A stretch of 64,000 nucleotides of DNA, taken from NCBI RefSeq assembly GCF_958295425.1, contig NC_081135.1, positions 24,119,613 to 24,183,612 of the forward strand, written 5' to 3'. The notes beneath the pieces are model-generated. The model was not told the origin of the DNA. It did not search any database and saw only the letters and a list, made by a program, of their open reading frames with translations. Of the stretch, positions 1 through 12,655 are shown piece after piece. The translations under genes and the position numbers were made by a program. Position 1 is the first letter of the stretch, and each line of letters starts with the position of its first letter. The stretch is from Solea solea (Eukaryota; Chordata; Actinopteri; Pleuronectiformes; Soleidae).

Positions 1-402
1 TCTTTGGACGACATACTAAACTGTGACATTTTTGTCTATTTTTGGACGACATACTAAACTATGACATTTTTGTCAAATTTTGGACAACACACTAAACTAT
101 GACATTTTTGTCACATTTTGGACAACATACTAAATTATGACATTTTGGAAAACATACTAAACTATGACATTTTTGTCACATTTTGCACGACATCCTAAAC
201 TATGACATTTTAGTCAAATTTTGGACGACATCCTAAACTAGGACATTTTTGTCACATTTTGGACGACATACTAAACTATGACATTTTTTGTCAAATTTTG
301 GACGACATACTAAACTACGACATTTTTGTCACATTTTGGACAACACACTAAACTATGACATTTTTGTCAAATTTTGGACGACATACAAAACTATGACTTT
401 TT
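1..402. repeat. 38-bp tandem satellite/minisatellite, about 11 units
   Basis: The motif GGACGACATACTAAACT recurs at about 6, 44, 82, 120, 147, 185, 223, 261, 300, 338 and 376. The period is 38 bp, with one short 27-bp unit (120-147) and one 39-bp unit. Every unit also contains the small palindrome GACATTTTTGTC. Units differ by a few substitutions (GACGAC/GACAAC, CATACT/CATCCT/CACACT). The array runs off the left edge, so its full length is unknown. Nothing in it looks coding. Confidence 0.95.
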
Positions 403-520
403 ACTGTAAGTTAGTGTCATGGTGGCGTAGTGGTTAGTAGGTCTTGACTAACTATGTACAAAAATGTCATAGTTTAGTATGTCTTCCAAAATTTCACAAA
501 AATGTCATAGTTTGACAGTT
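403..520 (-). repeat. Inverted satellite copies and tRNA-like A-box fragment
   Basis: The forward array stops near 402. From about 458 to 520 the same unit appears in reverse complement about one and a half times (core ACAAAAATGTCATAGTTTAG), so the array ends in an inverted repeat. Between the two orientations, 423-433 reads TGGCGTAGTGG, which fits the RNA polymerase III A-box consensus of tRNA-derived SINEs. No B-box follows, so this is at most a fragment of a SINE. Confidence 0.7.
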
Positions 521-1650
521 TTGAGAAACCCCCACACATACTATATCAAGACGTGCCACTTGGTCGAGAATAGTGGGCTATTACTTTTCTAAGCGTTTCG
601 AGCAACCATGGTGACAAAAAGTATGCAAATAAATTCCACATACACATGAATTTGAGACGATCAATGAAATGATCACAACCCAGCCCAGTTTGGATCCTCA
701 AAGCTTAATAGTCAGTTTATTTAAAGGGTGGTTTCACCAAAATACCACTTTGTCCAAATACTAAATACTTTTAAAGGTTCAATCCACCCAAATGTTACTC
801 CTTTACCAGCACAAGTCCTGCGCCCGACAACATCGGCAGCAAGAACAGCAGACACGCTCAAAATTTCGCCGTGGAATTTTCTAGTATTTAAAATGTGTCT
901 TTGTGCTATGAGCTCAAGTATAAAGGATGGTAAGAAAATAAAATCCACAAAGCTCTATAATAATAACAACGTTAAATGTCATTCAAATGTTTAGCCAGAT
1001 GTTGTGCACCTGTAAAGTGGGGAAGTTACTTTAAAGTTTTCCCCATACACACACACACACACTGTTATTACAGTAGGTATATATTTTTTGTACATTGTTA
1101 ACATTATTGTGTCCACACTATGTTTGTGCACACACATACATCCACATTTACAAACATACACATGCACACACACTCCCAAGATCAGACAATAACAATAACC
1201 TTCAAATGTATTGTGTTGAGAGAAGGTCTCCTGCTGCATTCAGAGTGGAAGGCACTCCAGCTTGGTCATTGTACGACAGATTTTAAAGCTTAGGTGCCAC
1301 ACAAAGCCGATGCACCTGAGACTGAATAGGTATGCATATGTAGTGCACTGGCAAGGTCTCTTTTCTTTCATCTACTTCTGTGCAGAGGCTAGCAAAGTAC
1401 TAATGAAGCAGTTTACTGATCTGCTATTTTTACTGTGATCCCTCCTCAGAATGCCTCTCTCTCATTTTTGTAGTATTTACTATATTACCATAACCCTGAT
1501 GCAAGGCCCATTTAGAATTGTGTTTGAGGGACTACCGAGCATATTAAGGTAAAAAGGAATTATTGTGAAGAAAATGTACAGTTTAACAAGCTAAAAAGAG
1601 GAGAGGGCACTGCTCATAATGGAATCTGAAAGCTTCCATTTTTCCCTTCA
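521..1650. other. Intergenic DNA with CA microsatellites, no gene seen
   Basis: AT-rich non-coding sequence. Short CA/CACA runs lie around 1047-1063 and 1128-1172, and open frames here read through these runs. No recognisable protein, RNA gene or transposon end was found. Confidence 0.6.
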
Positions 1651-4300
1651 TTGTCTCTCCTTCCTTCTCTAAACAGCCTTCCTTTTTTCAGTGATCAGAG
1701 CAAAGTTCTCAGACAGAAAATGAAGTGCATTCAAGCATTCTGAAAGAGGCTTTTAAGGTTGAGTACAGCACAAACACAAAGGGTGAGCTACGGCTGTCCT
1801 GAGCATATACGACTCACTGTTTATAACCTTGCCATGCAGAATTTAAGAATGCTGAGGCAATGAATGAAGTTGGCTATGAAGCACATCCAAACCACAAATC
1901 TGCCTCGCACACATTTGTCTGTGTCACATGTTTTGTGAAATATTTCTGTATAATTAAACTTGTATTCACAAAGCATTTTTAAATTTTTTATTTGAGCCGT
2001 CCAAGCGATGATCTCAAATTCTCTTTCCAAGAAACCAATACTATAAAAATCAACATTATTGTATTTCTAGTGATCTAGAGAGCGAAGATGATAGGCATTT
2101 GATTATGCATTGAAGATAAATGTATGGTTGAGATAAGATTTGAAGAGCATTTTTTTGTAGCTGTCTCATCCCCTCCCATTGCTCCCAGCCCCTTTTCTCT
2201 CTTCATTTTGCTAACTGGTGCTCAAAGCCTCTCCTCCGCTGACCAAGCATCAGCTTCCCTGCTCTGATAAATGGGCTTCTTTGAATTGATGGCAGGCTGG
2301 AGGAAAAAGAGATACTCCTAGATAATGTGGACACCGTTTTCATTTCTTGTCACCCAATTAAACTGCAATTATCCCAAGTGCAGGAGAGGAGAAAAGTGGA
2401 AAGAATGGCCAAAGAATGGGAGAGCGAGGCTCCCTGGGATACTCTTTACCAGACACATTAGGCCAGATTTGCTCCATCCTGATAAAAGAGACTCATTTCT
2501 TGCACTTGACAGTGCACAGCGAGAGGCAGACCAGCTGCATCCTGGGGTTTAGAGAAGAATGCCTGTACAATGTTTGTGCCATGCCTCAAAGTGGCTGGGA
2601 AGAAAAAAGATCAAAATGTATACAGGTTGTCGCCCTATTAAAGCAGTGTGGTGTTTGTGTGGCACTCCATGTGTCTTTAGCTGAGGACATTAAGGTTTTT
2701 ATCCCTTAATAGCCCATATAGATTTTTTTTTGTATTCTATTATGATGCTAATGTCCAAGACGCATTGTCACGGGGAACAAAAGTGTGTATTTTGTGAAAC
2801 CTTTGTCATCGCTGACCAATGTAAGAACCCTGGAGCTGACTACACAGGAACCCTCAAACCATCCCTTAGCACGTCCAAAAAAAAAGCTTTGAGAGGGAGA
2901 GCTTGTGTGCACCTACTGTTCCTTAATAGAATCGACCACTACTTTCAAAAAAAGAAAAAAAGAGAGAGGACGCTTCCTCTGTGAATTGTTTGCCTCCAGA
3001 TGAATTAAGGCTGGATGAAACCCATCCCCTGGCACGGAATCCAAGAAGTAAATTAATGTCTTTTGTAATTACTGTTCCTCTCAGTAATTATCACACAGCA
3101 CAATTTATGGATTAACATATTGATTTCACTTGACCCTTGGCGAGGCTTAATTTGGACTAGAGGAGATACTTTTGCCGTGTGCTGCCAAATGCAAGCAGCC
3201 CTCAGGGCGTCTGCTGGAGCTCTGCTCTTTAGTTGTGTCACAGCATCTTTAGCAAGCGTCCCATGGGGACGATGATCTGACTCTTATAGGGGTCCTGGCC
3301 TTTGGGTTAGAGCTATCTATTCAGCGTGTCGCTCTGCATGGCTATTGATTTCAGCCAAACGTAAATTTCTTCTTCTTTTTTTTTTTTAAATACTGCGTGA
3401 GTGAAAAACTGAGAGGAGTGTTTGTATAGAGTAATTCATTAATCTTCACGCAGGCGATTAGTGCTTTGAAGTGTTTAATTTTGAAAAGCTATGTTCCTTG
3501 CTTTACTATCCCTCCCCTCACAGGCTGCTTAGATAAACACTTGAAGTAAACAGATTAGTTAAAATTATTAGGCAAACATCTTAACACATGAGCACAGGCT
3601 GCCTGCTTCGGAATGCTGATAAGTGTAACCCCTCTGCAATGGTATCTAATGATGCTGTCGCGTGTGCTTGTTTGCACAGTATCAGCGTCGTGGCAGTAAT
3701 GCATTGCTGACTATGGAGAGGGGAGAATACTCTGTCAAAATATGATCAATACTTCCTATAAGTGCCTGCGCCGCGCACACATGAGTAATGGCCTGATTAA
3801 GTGAGCAACATGAGAGAGGCTAGTATGAATGCAGCCTCTCCACTGCGGTGTCCATCAAATAATGAGATCACCTGAGACAGCCACCGTCAGTCCCCCCCGA
3901 ACAGGACGTGCTGACAAGACACTTGGCCTCCCATTGATCATATTGTCATTCAAGCTGGTACTAGGGAGAACATGCACATTCACACCTAAACATACTGCCA
4001 CAAAATGCAGTTTTAATATCACTAATTCCCCCCCCCCGTGTACTGTGCTTGTACTCTTGTCATTGGATGTTTTTGACAACGCTGCCCCAAACTGCAGCAA
4101 TAAGTCTCCTCACTTATTTTACTCTTTTCTTTTCCGCACACTTTTTTTTTTATTTTTTTTATCTTGGTCTCTTAATCTCCTCACATAAGATTGATTTCTC
4201 TTTTCAGGCTGTTAAAGAGTGCCTCTGTCAAAATGCACACAGGCCATGGGAACCATGGAGTTCCAATACAATCCTTGCAATTTTCCCATTCGATGGAGGT
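1651..4300. other. Gene-free DNA upstream of sox21 with possible regulatory blocks
   Basis: No coding frame resembles a known protein. Stretches around 1980-2120, 3000-3240 and 3400-3720 are of balanced composition, free of simple repeats, and rich in TAAT and ATTA cores (for example TAATTACTG and TAATTATCAC near 3066-3092, TTCATTAATC near 3437). This is the usual look of conserved developmental enhancers around SoxB genes. The call is inference; conservation cannot be measured from one sequence. Confidence 0.3.
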
Positions 4301-7300
4301 CACCGTCGCGGAGGCTGTTTCTTTGACATACTGATGAGCAGACGCACAAAGGCTCTTTCATCGCTTCCATTGTTACAAGTGATGGAGAAGCGCAATACAT
4401 GACAGGAAAAGATGTAGGATTGTGATTGTGACACACAAATGTAAACACACAATGGATCGTCACGTAATCATATACTTGGATAATAGTAATAACCAACTGG
4501 GAGGAATGTGTGATCACTCTTTAGAGAAACCTTTGCCGTGTAGGCAGGTCAGAGAGACAGTGCCGCAAGATGAAGAACATTTTTAACGGTGAATAATTCT
4601 TTTTATAATCAAGTTCACATTCATCTCCTTGTATTAGTGCATTAAAGTCCTCACCACATGTCAAGTACGCTGCACAACACTTAAAGTGATGTTCCATGAA
4701 AGTAGAGTCGTTTTTATTTGGGCTTTAACCTTGGCTGCGAGAAACAACAATGTTTTATTTAACAGAAATTAAAGGAACCACAGAGGTCACCTTCAATCGC
4801 CGACCTCTGAATAATGTGGGTTCCTTTGCAGTTTGATTTTTTCAACAACAACACAAAAAAATCTTATTTAACTTACACTTGTCATTTTGCAGACACACAC
4901 ACATGTAAAAGACTGAATGTGAATAAATCTTGACCTTTCATCTCAACTCGTCAACGCTTTCATGTTCTTTTCATTCAATCCAGATATTGTCAAATCCATA
5001 GATTCTCTTCTTCCTTCCCTTTTCATTACAACATCCCATTGATACGCACACACAGAAACATGCAATGTGGGTTAAAGGTGGTTAATAAGCTGGGAGCACT
5101 ATACTGGCAACTTTTATGCAAGTGTCGTGTTGTGCACAATATAAAAGAGGAACGAGTCATCCTCTGGATTATTATTTTCTTCCTTTTACGCTGAAGGACT
5201 ATGACACACTATGAAAGCCCCAATAGCATGTAACTGCCCTGCCATGGGTTCAAGGAGATTGGATCACTTTTTGTTTGCAGAGCAGCCTCAATTCTGCTTT
5301 CACATAAAGAGTGAGAGACTCGGAGAGAACTGAGAGAGAGCAGTCTTTGTGGCGTTGAAGGGAAGGGGTGGATAAAAAAATTGCCTTGGTGCATCAGTTT
5401 TCTCTGATCCCAACTGCAACTATAAATGTATCTGAGATGAGCTATCTGTTGCAGGCGGTGCCACAAGCAGGCCTTTTCTTCCCCATGTCCCTGTGATGAG
5501 TTAGCAGGACCTGGAGTGATAAAGCTGATAGAAGGGGCTGCTATCAGGTGGCAGTCTGGGTAATTACAACTCTCTATTTGGGGGCTTTGCAGCGATGCTG
5601 TGGCGATAAGGAACATAATGAGGAAGAAAGGCCAGCGATAATGTAACTGCTAAATGGTTCAAAACAGTCTATCATGGGAAAAGTCATCTCAGTGCCTGGG
5701 GGTAAAGCCGTGGATCTGAACCACAGGATGGACACAGAATAGGTTTGAGCTAAACACATGGCCTGTGGTGGTAACGGCAGTCAGAGTTCAAAAATCTGTC
5801 CTATTTTTTTTTTTTTTAAATGATCCAAAGAGTTGTTTGTTTGCAGCTGCTTTTTTATTTGCCCCTTGGGGCGTGGAGATGTTCTGCAGTGTGTGATTAT
5901 ACATAATACTTTGACAAGCGGTGGTTTAAAGATGAAGGTCTTATCAACCTCACGGACGCCACATCCTTCTGTGTCGCCATTCTATGCTTTCAAAGTTTGT
6001 TGTATCAGTCAGTTCAGGTCCTTCAAGACTGAACTGACAATCACTGCTCTTTCCTGCCTCTTTACATCATTCACACACACACACACACGTACACACACAT
6101 ACACGCTCAGTCCTCAGGGCCATTTGCCTGCTTTAGTCCCCAGTCTTTAAAACACACTCCCATGTGTTCTATCATGTCTGGCTTTTTTATTGTGAATTAC
6201 TGATTCCCTCACTAGGGATCATGACCACTATCAATAGTATTTTCACTAATGTGATTAAGTTAATACTGTGCTCTATGAGGGGGATTATTTCTCAATTCCT
6301 CTTGATATGCATAATATTTAGGTTGTGGTTGAGTAAATATTTTGGTTCTTCACCAAAATAATTCCCACTGACACAAAGACGTGAAAGTCTGCCCTAAGGA
6401 GCAATAAAGACTGTATAATTAGAGTGATTAAAGAACTGCACAACTAATTTGGCAATTATTGAATATATTTTGAGAACACAATGTTCAAAATAGGTCACAT
6501 ATTTAAACCACAGAAAATGTGAACTTTATTCCACGTTAATCATGCCTGTATTCAGGCACGCCTGTGTGTTCCATTTTGAAGTGATGCTGGATTCAGCATT
6601 GTCTCCGCACCAATCCGATCATTATGTTGCCCTGCACTTAAGCATATTTTCTCTGCATTGTCAGAGCGGTAAAGAAACCTCATTAGACAAAATGACTTCC
6701 AATCTACACGCAGTCATCTTTAAATCGCAATCAATTGGATCCTTTGCAACACTAAACTGTTTGTCATTATCACTTTATCAAAGGCTCACTTAAGATTCTG
6801 CAGTTAATGGTGTATGATGGTGAGACACTGACTGTCAATACATGTATGTCACATTTGCTTTGCTGGAAAATGTATATTACTTTTAATGTATTTTTTATTT
6901 TATGTCCTTTTTAAAGCTGTCTTTGATGCATGAATGATTTCAATAAAGGCAATCTGCAATTGGCATTTATTTTAGCCAATGGTTTATAAAAATAAACATG
7001 ATGAAAAGGGATAACTGGAAACACAGTAATTATGTTTGGCTCTATATTATATTTATTCCCTCTTTGATATCAGTCGTACAATATCAGTCATGCTCTTAAA
7101 TACGCTTTGAGTTAAATTAATGAATTTTATTCGGGACGTATTATTTGTGCTGCTTATCTTCACAATAAACCCTTAATCAGAAAAGCATCTGTAGAAAGTG
7201 GAGCAATTGACGTGAGCATGAGAGGAAATCACCAGCAGGAGAGATTGAGAGGACTTCCTTTCAGTGTGGACATTTACTGTGTCTGTGCCTCAGAGTCCAG

Positions 7301-10300
7301 GGCCTGCGTGCGTGAAAGCAGCTGAAAAGGGAAGGGGAAGATCCAGGCCGAGCTGTGATCAGACAAGCTGAAAGAACCACATCAGGTACACAATCAGGAC
7401 ACCTCCCTCCCCCCTTTTTTTACTCTCTCCAAACCTCCTCAATAATGAGCAAACTTTCATGTGGCTGTAAATACTCTGCACTCTGTGGGGTTTGAAGTGG
7501 CAAACAGCAGATCTTGTTGTTTACCCTGCTCACAAGGAAAGCCATCAGATAGCAAGAGGTCAACTTGAAATCAATGTATTCTAAGACTTGATTACCCTTC
7601 CTCCAATGGGAGAATAACAGTGAACACACAGAGAGAAGGAGGATCTAAGGTACATATATATATATATATATTCTCATGTATACATTAGATGATTAGATGC
7701 AAAATGGGACTATCTGGGGATTTTCATCAACTCTCCCTCTAATTTGTTTTTGCTTTATCCCAGAGTTATGTCAAGTGTCAGGCAGAATAAACTGTTTGTC
7801 ACTATCATGAAGATTCCTGCACCTCCTGGGGCTCCTATATTTCAGAGTGATGGCTTTAGCACTTTAGAGTGAACTGTGTGCGATCTCTCCGGGTTGGAAA
7901 ATGTCCCCATGGGCTTGTTGTTGCTGCTGTCTGCCTTCTATTTGCATGATATTTTTCTATTCACTCTTATCACCAGTGTGCTGTGAGGTGGGAGTGCTGG
8001 CTCCGTCTCAGAGGCTGGACTCAGGCTTTATCGGCAGGTAATTCTCCCACTCTCACTAACTCATCTTGAATTATTTAAAGTGTTATTTCCCAAACCCAGG
8101 TGTAAGTAAAAGAGAGAGGAGAGAGAAAAAACACAACAACAACAACAACAACACAGACTGGTGGTGTTATTATATATTTTTCTTTATCTTATATCAATTA
8201 AATTATTAAATACAATACGTTAGTGTTTTCTGCACTTTGCAAATTAATATATGTTTTTTTCATAATAGATACAACGAATGTTGCCATTTTGATGAGTAGA
8301 AAACAGAATGGATGGCTGCACATGCTGTTAATGCAGACTCGACTAGGCCCGAGCATCATCTAAAAGCCTATAACGCAGGCCGTGCGTGCGTCAGGAGCAG
8401 GGGAGAGGTGTTGATTTTCACTGTCAAACATCATGGAACAAAAAAAAAAGAAAAAAAAAAGAAGGGGAGTAATGAACAATTCACAAATATCCACCGAGGC
8501 CAGGAGAACGCACGGGTGTGCGCGCACCTCTATACCTCTATACCTTTGACTCCTGATAAGAACTTAACTTATTCATATAAATTCATAGCATATTTTCACC
8601 CGTTTGTGTCACGAGAGGCAGATGCTCCTGCGGAGTGAGTGAAGCGCTTCATTGCAGGAATGTTATCGAGGGAGAATGACAAGCCGACAAAAGAGGCGCA
8701 CGGTGTTGAGAGATGCTGCGTCTGACTTTATAGGCTGCAGGTTTGTCTCTCATCCGAGTCCCTTTTGACGCGGATCATCTTCACCTTGTCAGGTTTCCTC
8801 CTCGAGACAAAGGAGCGATTCCCTCGGTAAGATTTTTTTATTTTTTTTTTAAATGAAACAACCCCCAAAGATTGTTACTCACTAACAAAACCCTTAAAAC
8901 AATTAATCCCATAATTGCAGCAGACATTTAAGGGCGACGTCTCCTGTAAATTGCGCATCACTCTGGGACGTCATCACTCTCAACTTTCACCCCGTCTACG
9001 GTTATTTATGTTATTATTTGTATTTCTTTATAACAATAAGAATGAGAATAATAATTGAATACTATTTAAACTGTTTTTTTTATTTGCCTAAACCGTAAAA
9101 AAGAACAATATACGAATTGAATTTGACATCCATTTATATCGACCTGCAGCCTAATTCCTCATTTATAATTTTGTTCCACGCAGCCCTTCTCTGTTTCCCT
9201 CCTTTTGCACACACTGTATGTAATTATGTACAACGAAGGAGGTGCGAGAACAAACCACTTAAACCTACGATTTACTCAACAAGTCCTGCAGATAACTGTA
9301 ATTGCGTAGTTGAATATTCGACAACCTCATTTCAGTTGTCGATTCGCTGCCCTTGGGAAAGTCCTTTGAAGTGAAAGTGAAAAGAGGAGGATTTCAGGAA
9401 AGTAATTAATTTCACCAATGCGCGATTAGAAACACTTCAGACCTCCTCAGCATTTTAGTATTTACGCCAAAATGATGCCACAATATGTGGAAATTAAGAG
9501 AGACATTATTTACTTTTCATGTCCTCTCCCTCGCTCTCTTTCTCTTTCTCTGTCTTACACACACATACACACACTATTTAATAGCAGTGCCACCCACGAG
9601 GGAAAAGGAAGGGGCAGAGACATGAAAGGTGAGAGAGTGGATTGACACCAGCCGATTCAAGCTGGTTATATTGTCAATTAAATAAATGAAACAGAGAATA
9701 AAGGAGATTAGGCGTGTAATGACAAATGTTTTACAGAGGAATAAGAAGGGGATGATGGAGAAGGAGGGCGAGGACCCTGCTTTTCATTTGTCTTTACTCA
9801 GATTCCATGTCATTCTGCACGTGCGTGTTGCCCAGTCACTTTGTCGCGGTCAGGTCATATTTATTTTGCGGAATATTGCACATTAAAATCAACATTATCT
9901 GTTGTCTCGTTTTGCGCCGTCCAACCCAAAAGCAAGTGCAAAAATAAGACAACACATTTAAAACAGCGCTGTTAGACTGCATCTAAACATCATCGCGAAG
10001 ACCTGAGCGGGGACCTTTTTAGTAAGACGTTCATCCAGGCTGCTCTTCTCGGGCTCAATGACGAGTTAATGACCTCAGTCTAAAATTCCACAAGTTGTTC
10101 ATTAAAACCAAATATAAATATAGATTCATATGAATGTGCTGAGATCATGTGCAGCAGTGTGGCCGCTGCTGCGCGCTCTCCCTCCTAATGAAGATATAAA
10201 ATACGAGATGTGTTTTCTTCTTCAAACTCAGGGTGGGAGTTTGAAAAGAAAATCGCTGAAGAGTCGGATGCCTTTCAGCGCTGCTGCGCATGCGCCAGCG

Positions 10301-10510
10301 GCACTTTCACTACCTGCCACACAGCCCTGTATTTCACATGGGGCGAGCGGGAGTTATCATCCACTTGCGTAAAGGCTGCTGCTGCTGTGAGGTGGCTGAC
10401 AGTCTCAGGCGACACGGCTGTGTGTGTGTATGTGTGTGTGTGTGTGCGCGCGTGTTTTCTCCCTCCCTCCTCCTGCTTGCTGAAGGCGTAGGCTTTTACT
10501 GATGGATGCC
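4301..10510. other. Gene-free 5' flank of sox21, microsatellites only
   Basis: No gene was recognised. There are CA runs near 6070-6107 and 9555-9575, a TA run at about 7650-7672, a CAA run near 8138-8153, and A- or T-rich tracts. An octamer-like ATTTGCAT (POU-factor type) occurs near 7940. Many short open frames exist, but none has a recognisable domain. Confidence 0.5.
10419..10453. repeat. TG/CG microsatellite in sox21 proximal promoter
   Basis: An imperfect (TG)n run ending in GCGCGCG lies about 85-115 bp upstream of the sox21 TATA box. Alternating purine-pyrimidine DNA of this kind can adopt Z-form; any effect on the promoter is inference. Confidence 0.7.
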
Positions 10511-10535
10511 ACCACGAAGCAGAAAACATAAGTTG

Positions 10536-10541
10536 TATAAA
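10536..10541 (+). promoter_or_regulatory. TATA box of sox21
   Basis: TATAAA followed by GG lies about 30 bp upstream of the likely transcription start near 10565. It is 226 bp upstream of the sox21 ATG and 66 bp before a strong splice donor at 10607. No other TATA-like element in the 200 bp before the ATG fits as well. Confidence 0.55.
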
Positions 10542-10606
10542 GGACGCTGACACTTGTACTTTTCAGAAAGATAAATCAACGGTGGAATGAAGAATTGAAC
10601 TCCTTG

Positions 10607-10744
10607 GTAAGTAACCAACAACATAAGCTGTATTTGTTTTACGCACGTGGAGTGCATTTAGATGAAGGAGTTTTGGTGATTTTGCAAAGTTATTTGTTAG
10701 GTTTTTCCTTTAATTTAATGCTTTTTCTTCTGTGTTATCTACAG
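10607..10744 (+). other. sox21: 5'UTR intron of sox21 (138 bp)
   Basis: The donor is TTG|GTAAGT, a full consensus. The acceptor is a long T-rich tract ending TTCTGTGTTATCTACAG at 10744. The second exon starts at 10745, 17 nt before the ATG. The first exon would be only about 40 nt (about 10566-10606). SOX21 is generally described as a single-exon gene, so this small 5'UTR intron is worth confirming with transcript data. Confidence 0.6.
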
Positions 10745-10761
10745 AGCGCACCAGTGCCAAC

Positions 10762-11508
10762 ATGTCTAAGCCATTAGATCACGTTAAACGTCCGATGAAT
10801 GCGTTCATGGTTTGGTCCAGAGCCCAGCGCAGAAAAATGGCTCAGGAGAACCCAAAAATGCACAACTCCGAGATCAGCAAGCGACTGGGAGCGGAATGGA
10901 AACTTCTCACCGAGTCCGAGAAGAGGCCGTTCATCGACGAAGCCAAACGACTGCGAGCCATGCACATGAAGGAGCACCCAGACTACAAATACAGACCGCG
11001 ACGGAAGCCCAAGACTCTGATGAAAAAAGACAAGTTTTCTTTCCCCGTGCCCTACAACCTCGGGGAGCACGACGCGCTCAAAGTTAGTGGGCTCTCCGCT
11101 GGAGTTCTTTCGGACTCCCTCGCCGGGAACCCGGAGAAGGCTGCAGCGGCTGCAGCGGCCGCAGCAGCCAGAGTTTTCTTCAACCCGTCCATGTCCGCGA
11201 ACCCCTACTCCTTTTTCGACCTGGGATCCAAGATGAGCGAGCTTTCCCAACCATCCTTTTCGTACGCGTCTCATCTTGGTTACGCACCGGCAGGCGCCAC
11301 GGCGTTCACCGGCACTGGCAGTATAGGTGGCGGGACGCACACCCACACCCACTCGCACCCTTCCCCTGGAAACCCGGGCTACATGATCCCTTGTAACTGT
11401 ACGGGCTGGCCATCAGCTGGACTCCAGCCGCCCTTGGCATACATCCTCCTGCCCGGCATGGGAAAACCTCAACTTGAACCGTATCCTGCTTACGCTGCGG
11501 CGTTATGA
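10762..11508 (+). CDS. sox21: SoxB2 transcription factor Sox21
   Basis: 248-aa HMG-box transcription factor that acts in the nucleus. Established knowledge: SOX21 is a SoxB2 repressor that counteracts SoxB1 factors and promotes neuronal differentiation. The HMG domain spans about residues 7-77 with the SoxB signature [19 protein letters not shown] and ends in the basic [10 protein letters not shown]. Next come the SoxB group motif ([17 protein letters not shown]), a ten-alanine run (127-136), a Thr-His repeat (192-199) and the diagnostic SoxB2 tail [28 protein letters not shown] ending; SOX14 ends differently. The ATG at 10762 has a good Kozak context (GCCAACATG) and gives the standard [13 protein letters not shown] start; the upstream in-frame codons lie in the intron or 5'UTR. 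The coding region is a single exon. Teleosts often keep sox21a and sox21b; the paralogue is not resolved here, although dct linkage may help. Confidence 0.97.
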   Translation: MSKPLDHVKRPMNAFMVWSRAQRRKMAQENPKMHNSEISKRLGAEWKLLTESEKRPFIDEAKRLRAMHMKEHPDYKYRPRRKPKTLMKKDKFSFPVPYNLGEHDALKVSGLSAGVLSDSLAGNPEKAAAAAAAAAARVFFNPSMSANPYSFFDLGSKMSELSQPSFSYASHLGYAPAGATAFTGTGSIGGGTHTHTHSHPSPGNPGYMIPCNCTGWPSAGLQPPLAYILLPGMGKPQLEPYPAYAAAL

Positions 11509-12655
11509 TAAGGCCCCAGTTTGGACTAATGAGACAGTGACGCGTGAAAAAGAGAAAGAAACAAAAACCTTTTTTTGTTTTTTTGTTTTTTTAAAAAAGC
11601 TAATCATGCAAGAGTTTTAATATGCATGCACAAACTTGTACATGTGATCAAGTGCTCGTCGTCTCAGATATCACATGTGTATGTACATTGATTAATGCCT
11701 TTATCTAAGGTCATTCTTATTTAGAGAACTCTTAATTATTATTATTATTATTATTGTTACTACTACTGCCCTGTCATCATCTCTTTGTGGAGGAAAAGGA
11801 CGTCAACATAAAGGGATGACACATTTCCTGTGAGAGGAAAAAGCGGGTATCTGACAGAACAGTTTGTGAAAACTAATTTCCAAAAAGGCACCCTGCTCCT
11901 TTTCTTCTTTCTATCGTTTAAAAAGTTGCACCTGCTTGACTAACCTGTTGGAACCAAGGGCAGCCAACACACAATGACAATATTAATCACAGGATCACAG
12001 CATTTCCTCTCAGATAACATGTCGTAATTCACGGATCAAGGAGGATTGTGACAACATTTCCCCCTCCTCTCTTCTCCTGAGTGACTGTAAATGTGTACAG
12101 ATAAAAAAAAAGACTCTAGTTTATTTGCCGTTATAGGCTTTTAGTGTTTTGGAGATAGGGCCAGGAAATCTGCGTATTTCACTTAGAAATCCGGTGTATA
12201 TTTTGAGTTTTAAAACCGTTTTATAGATGTCTGTAATATTTATTGTTTAGTGGAATCTATGGTGACCCAGACATTTCTTTTCTTTCTTTTTTCTTTTCTT
12301 TTTTTTGTTTTTTCTCTTTTTAAAAAAAGGACAAGACTAGTTCTGTGATATTTGCACTTGAATTACGGATGTAATTTATTTTGAAGGTGGTATTAAATTC
12401 CAGTGCATTGCAACTTTCCTTTTCTTTCTTTTTATTTTTTGGCTAAAAGGTAAGAAAATTCAGATGCAAATGGATTTTTATTCAACTTGATCATTTTTCT
12501 TGACTCCTCCCCTCTCCTCTTATCATGTGCAGCAGAAAAAAAGCAACACGTTTTTAACTAACTCGTATGGACTTTGTATTGTTTTGTGTTTTCTTTAACC
12601 TCCGTTATGTACTGTTGAAGCAAAAGGACTACAATAAAGCGTATTCGGATTAAAC
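11509..12655 (+). other. sox21: sox21 3'UTR
   Basis: Long AT-rich untranslated region after the TGA at 11506-11508. It has T-rich tracts near 11567-11592 and 12280-12320 and an ATT repeat near 11733-11755. The end is inferred from the poly(A) signal at 12633-12638. Confidence 0.6.
12633..12638 (+). terminator. Poly(A) signal of sox21
   Basis: AATAAA in the context CTACAATAAAGCG is the first convincing signal on the + strand after the sox21 stop codon. It gives a 3'UTR of about 1.1 kb. Confidence 0.6.

Noticed and set aside
991..1286. Open frames rich in His/Thr/Val/Cys on both strands
   Set aside because: They are translations of CA/GT repeats.
10732..10761. In-frame extension of sox21 upstream of the ATG
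   Set aside because: It begins with GTG rather than ATG and lies across the splice acceptor at 10744; the family start [13 protein letters not shown] is at 10762.
10774..11358. 194-codon open frame antisense to sox21
   Set aside because: It mirrors the GC-rich sox21 coding exon; its translation has no domain and the sense strand is clearly the gene.
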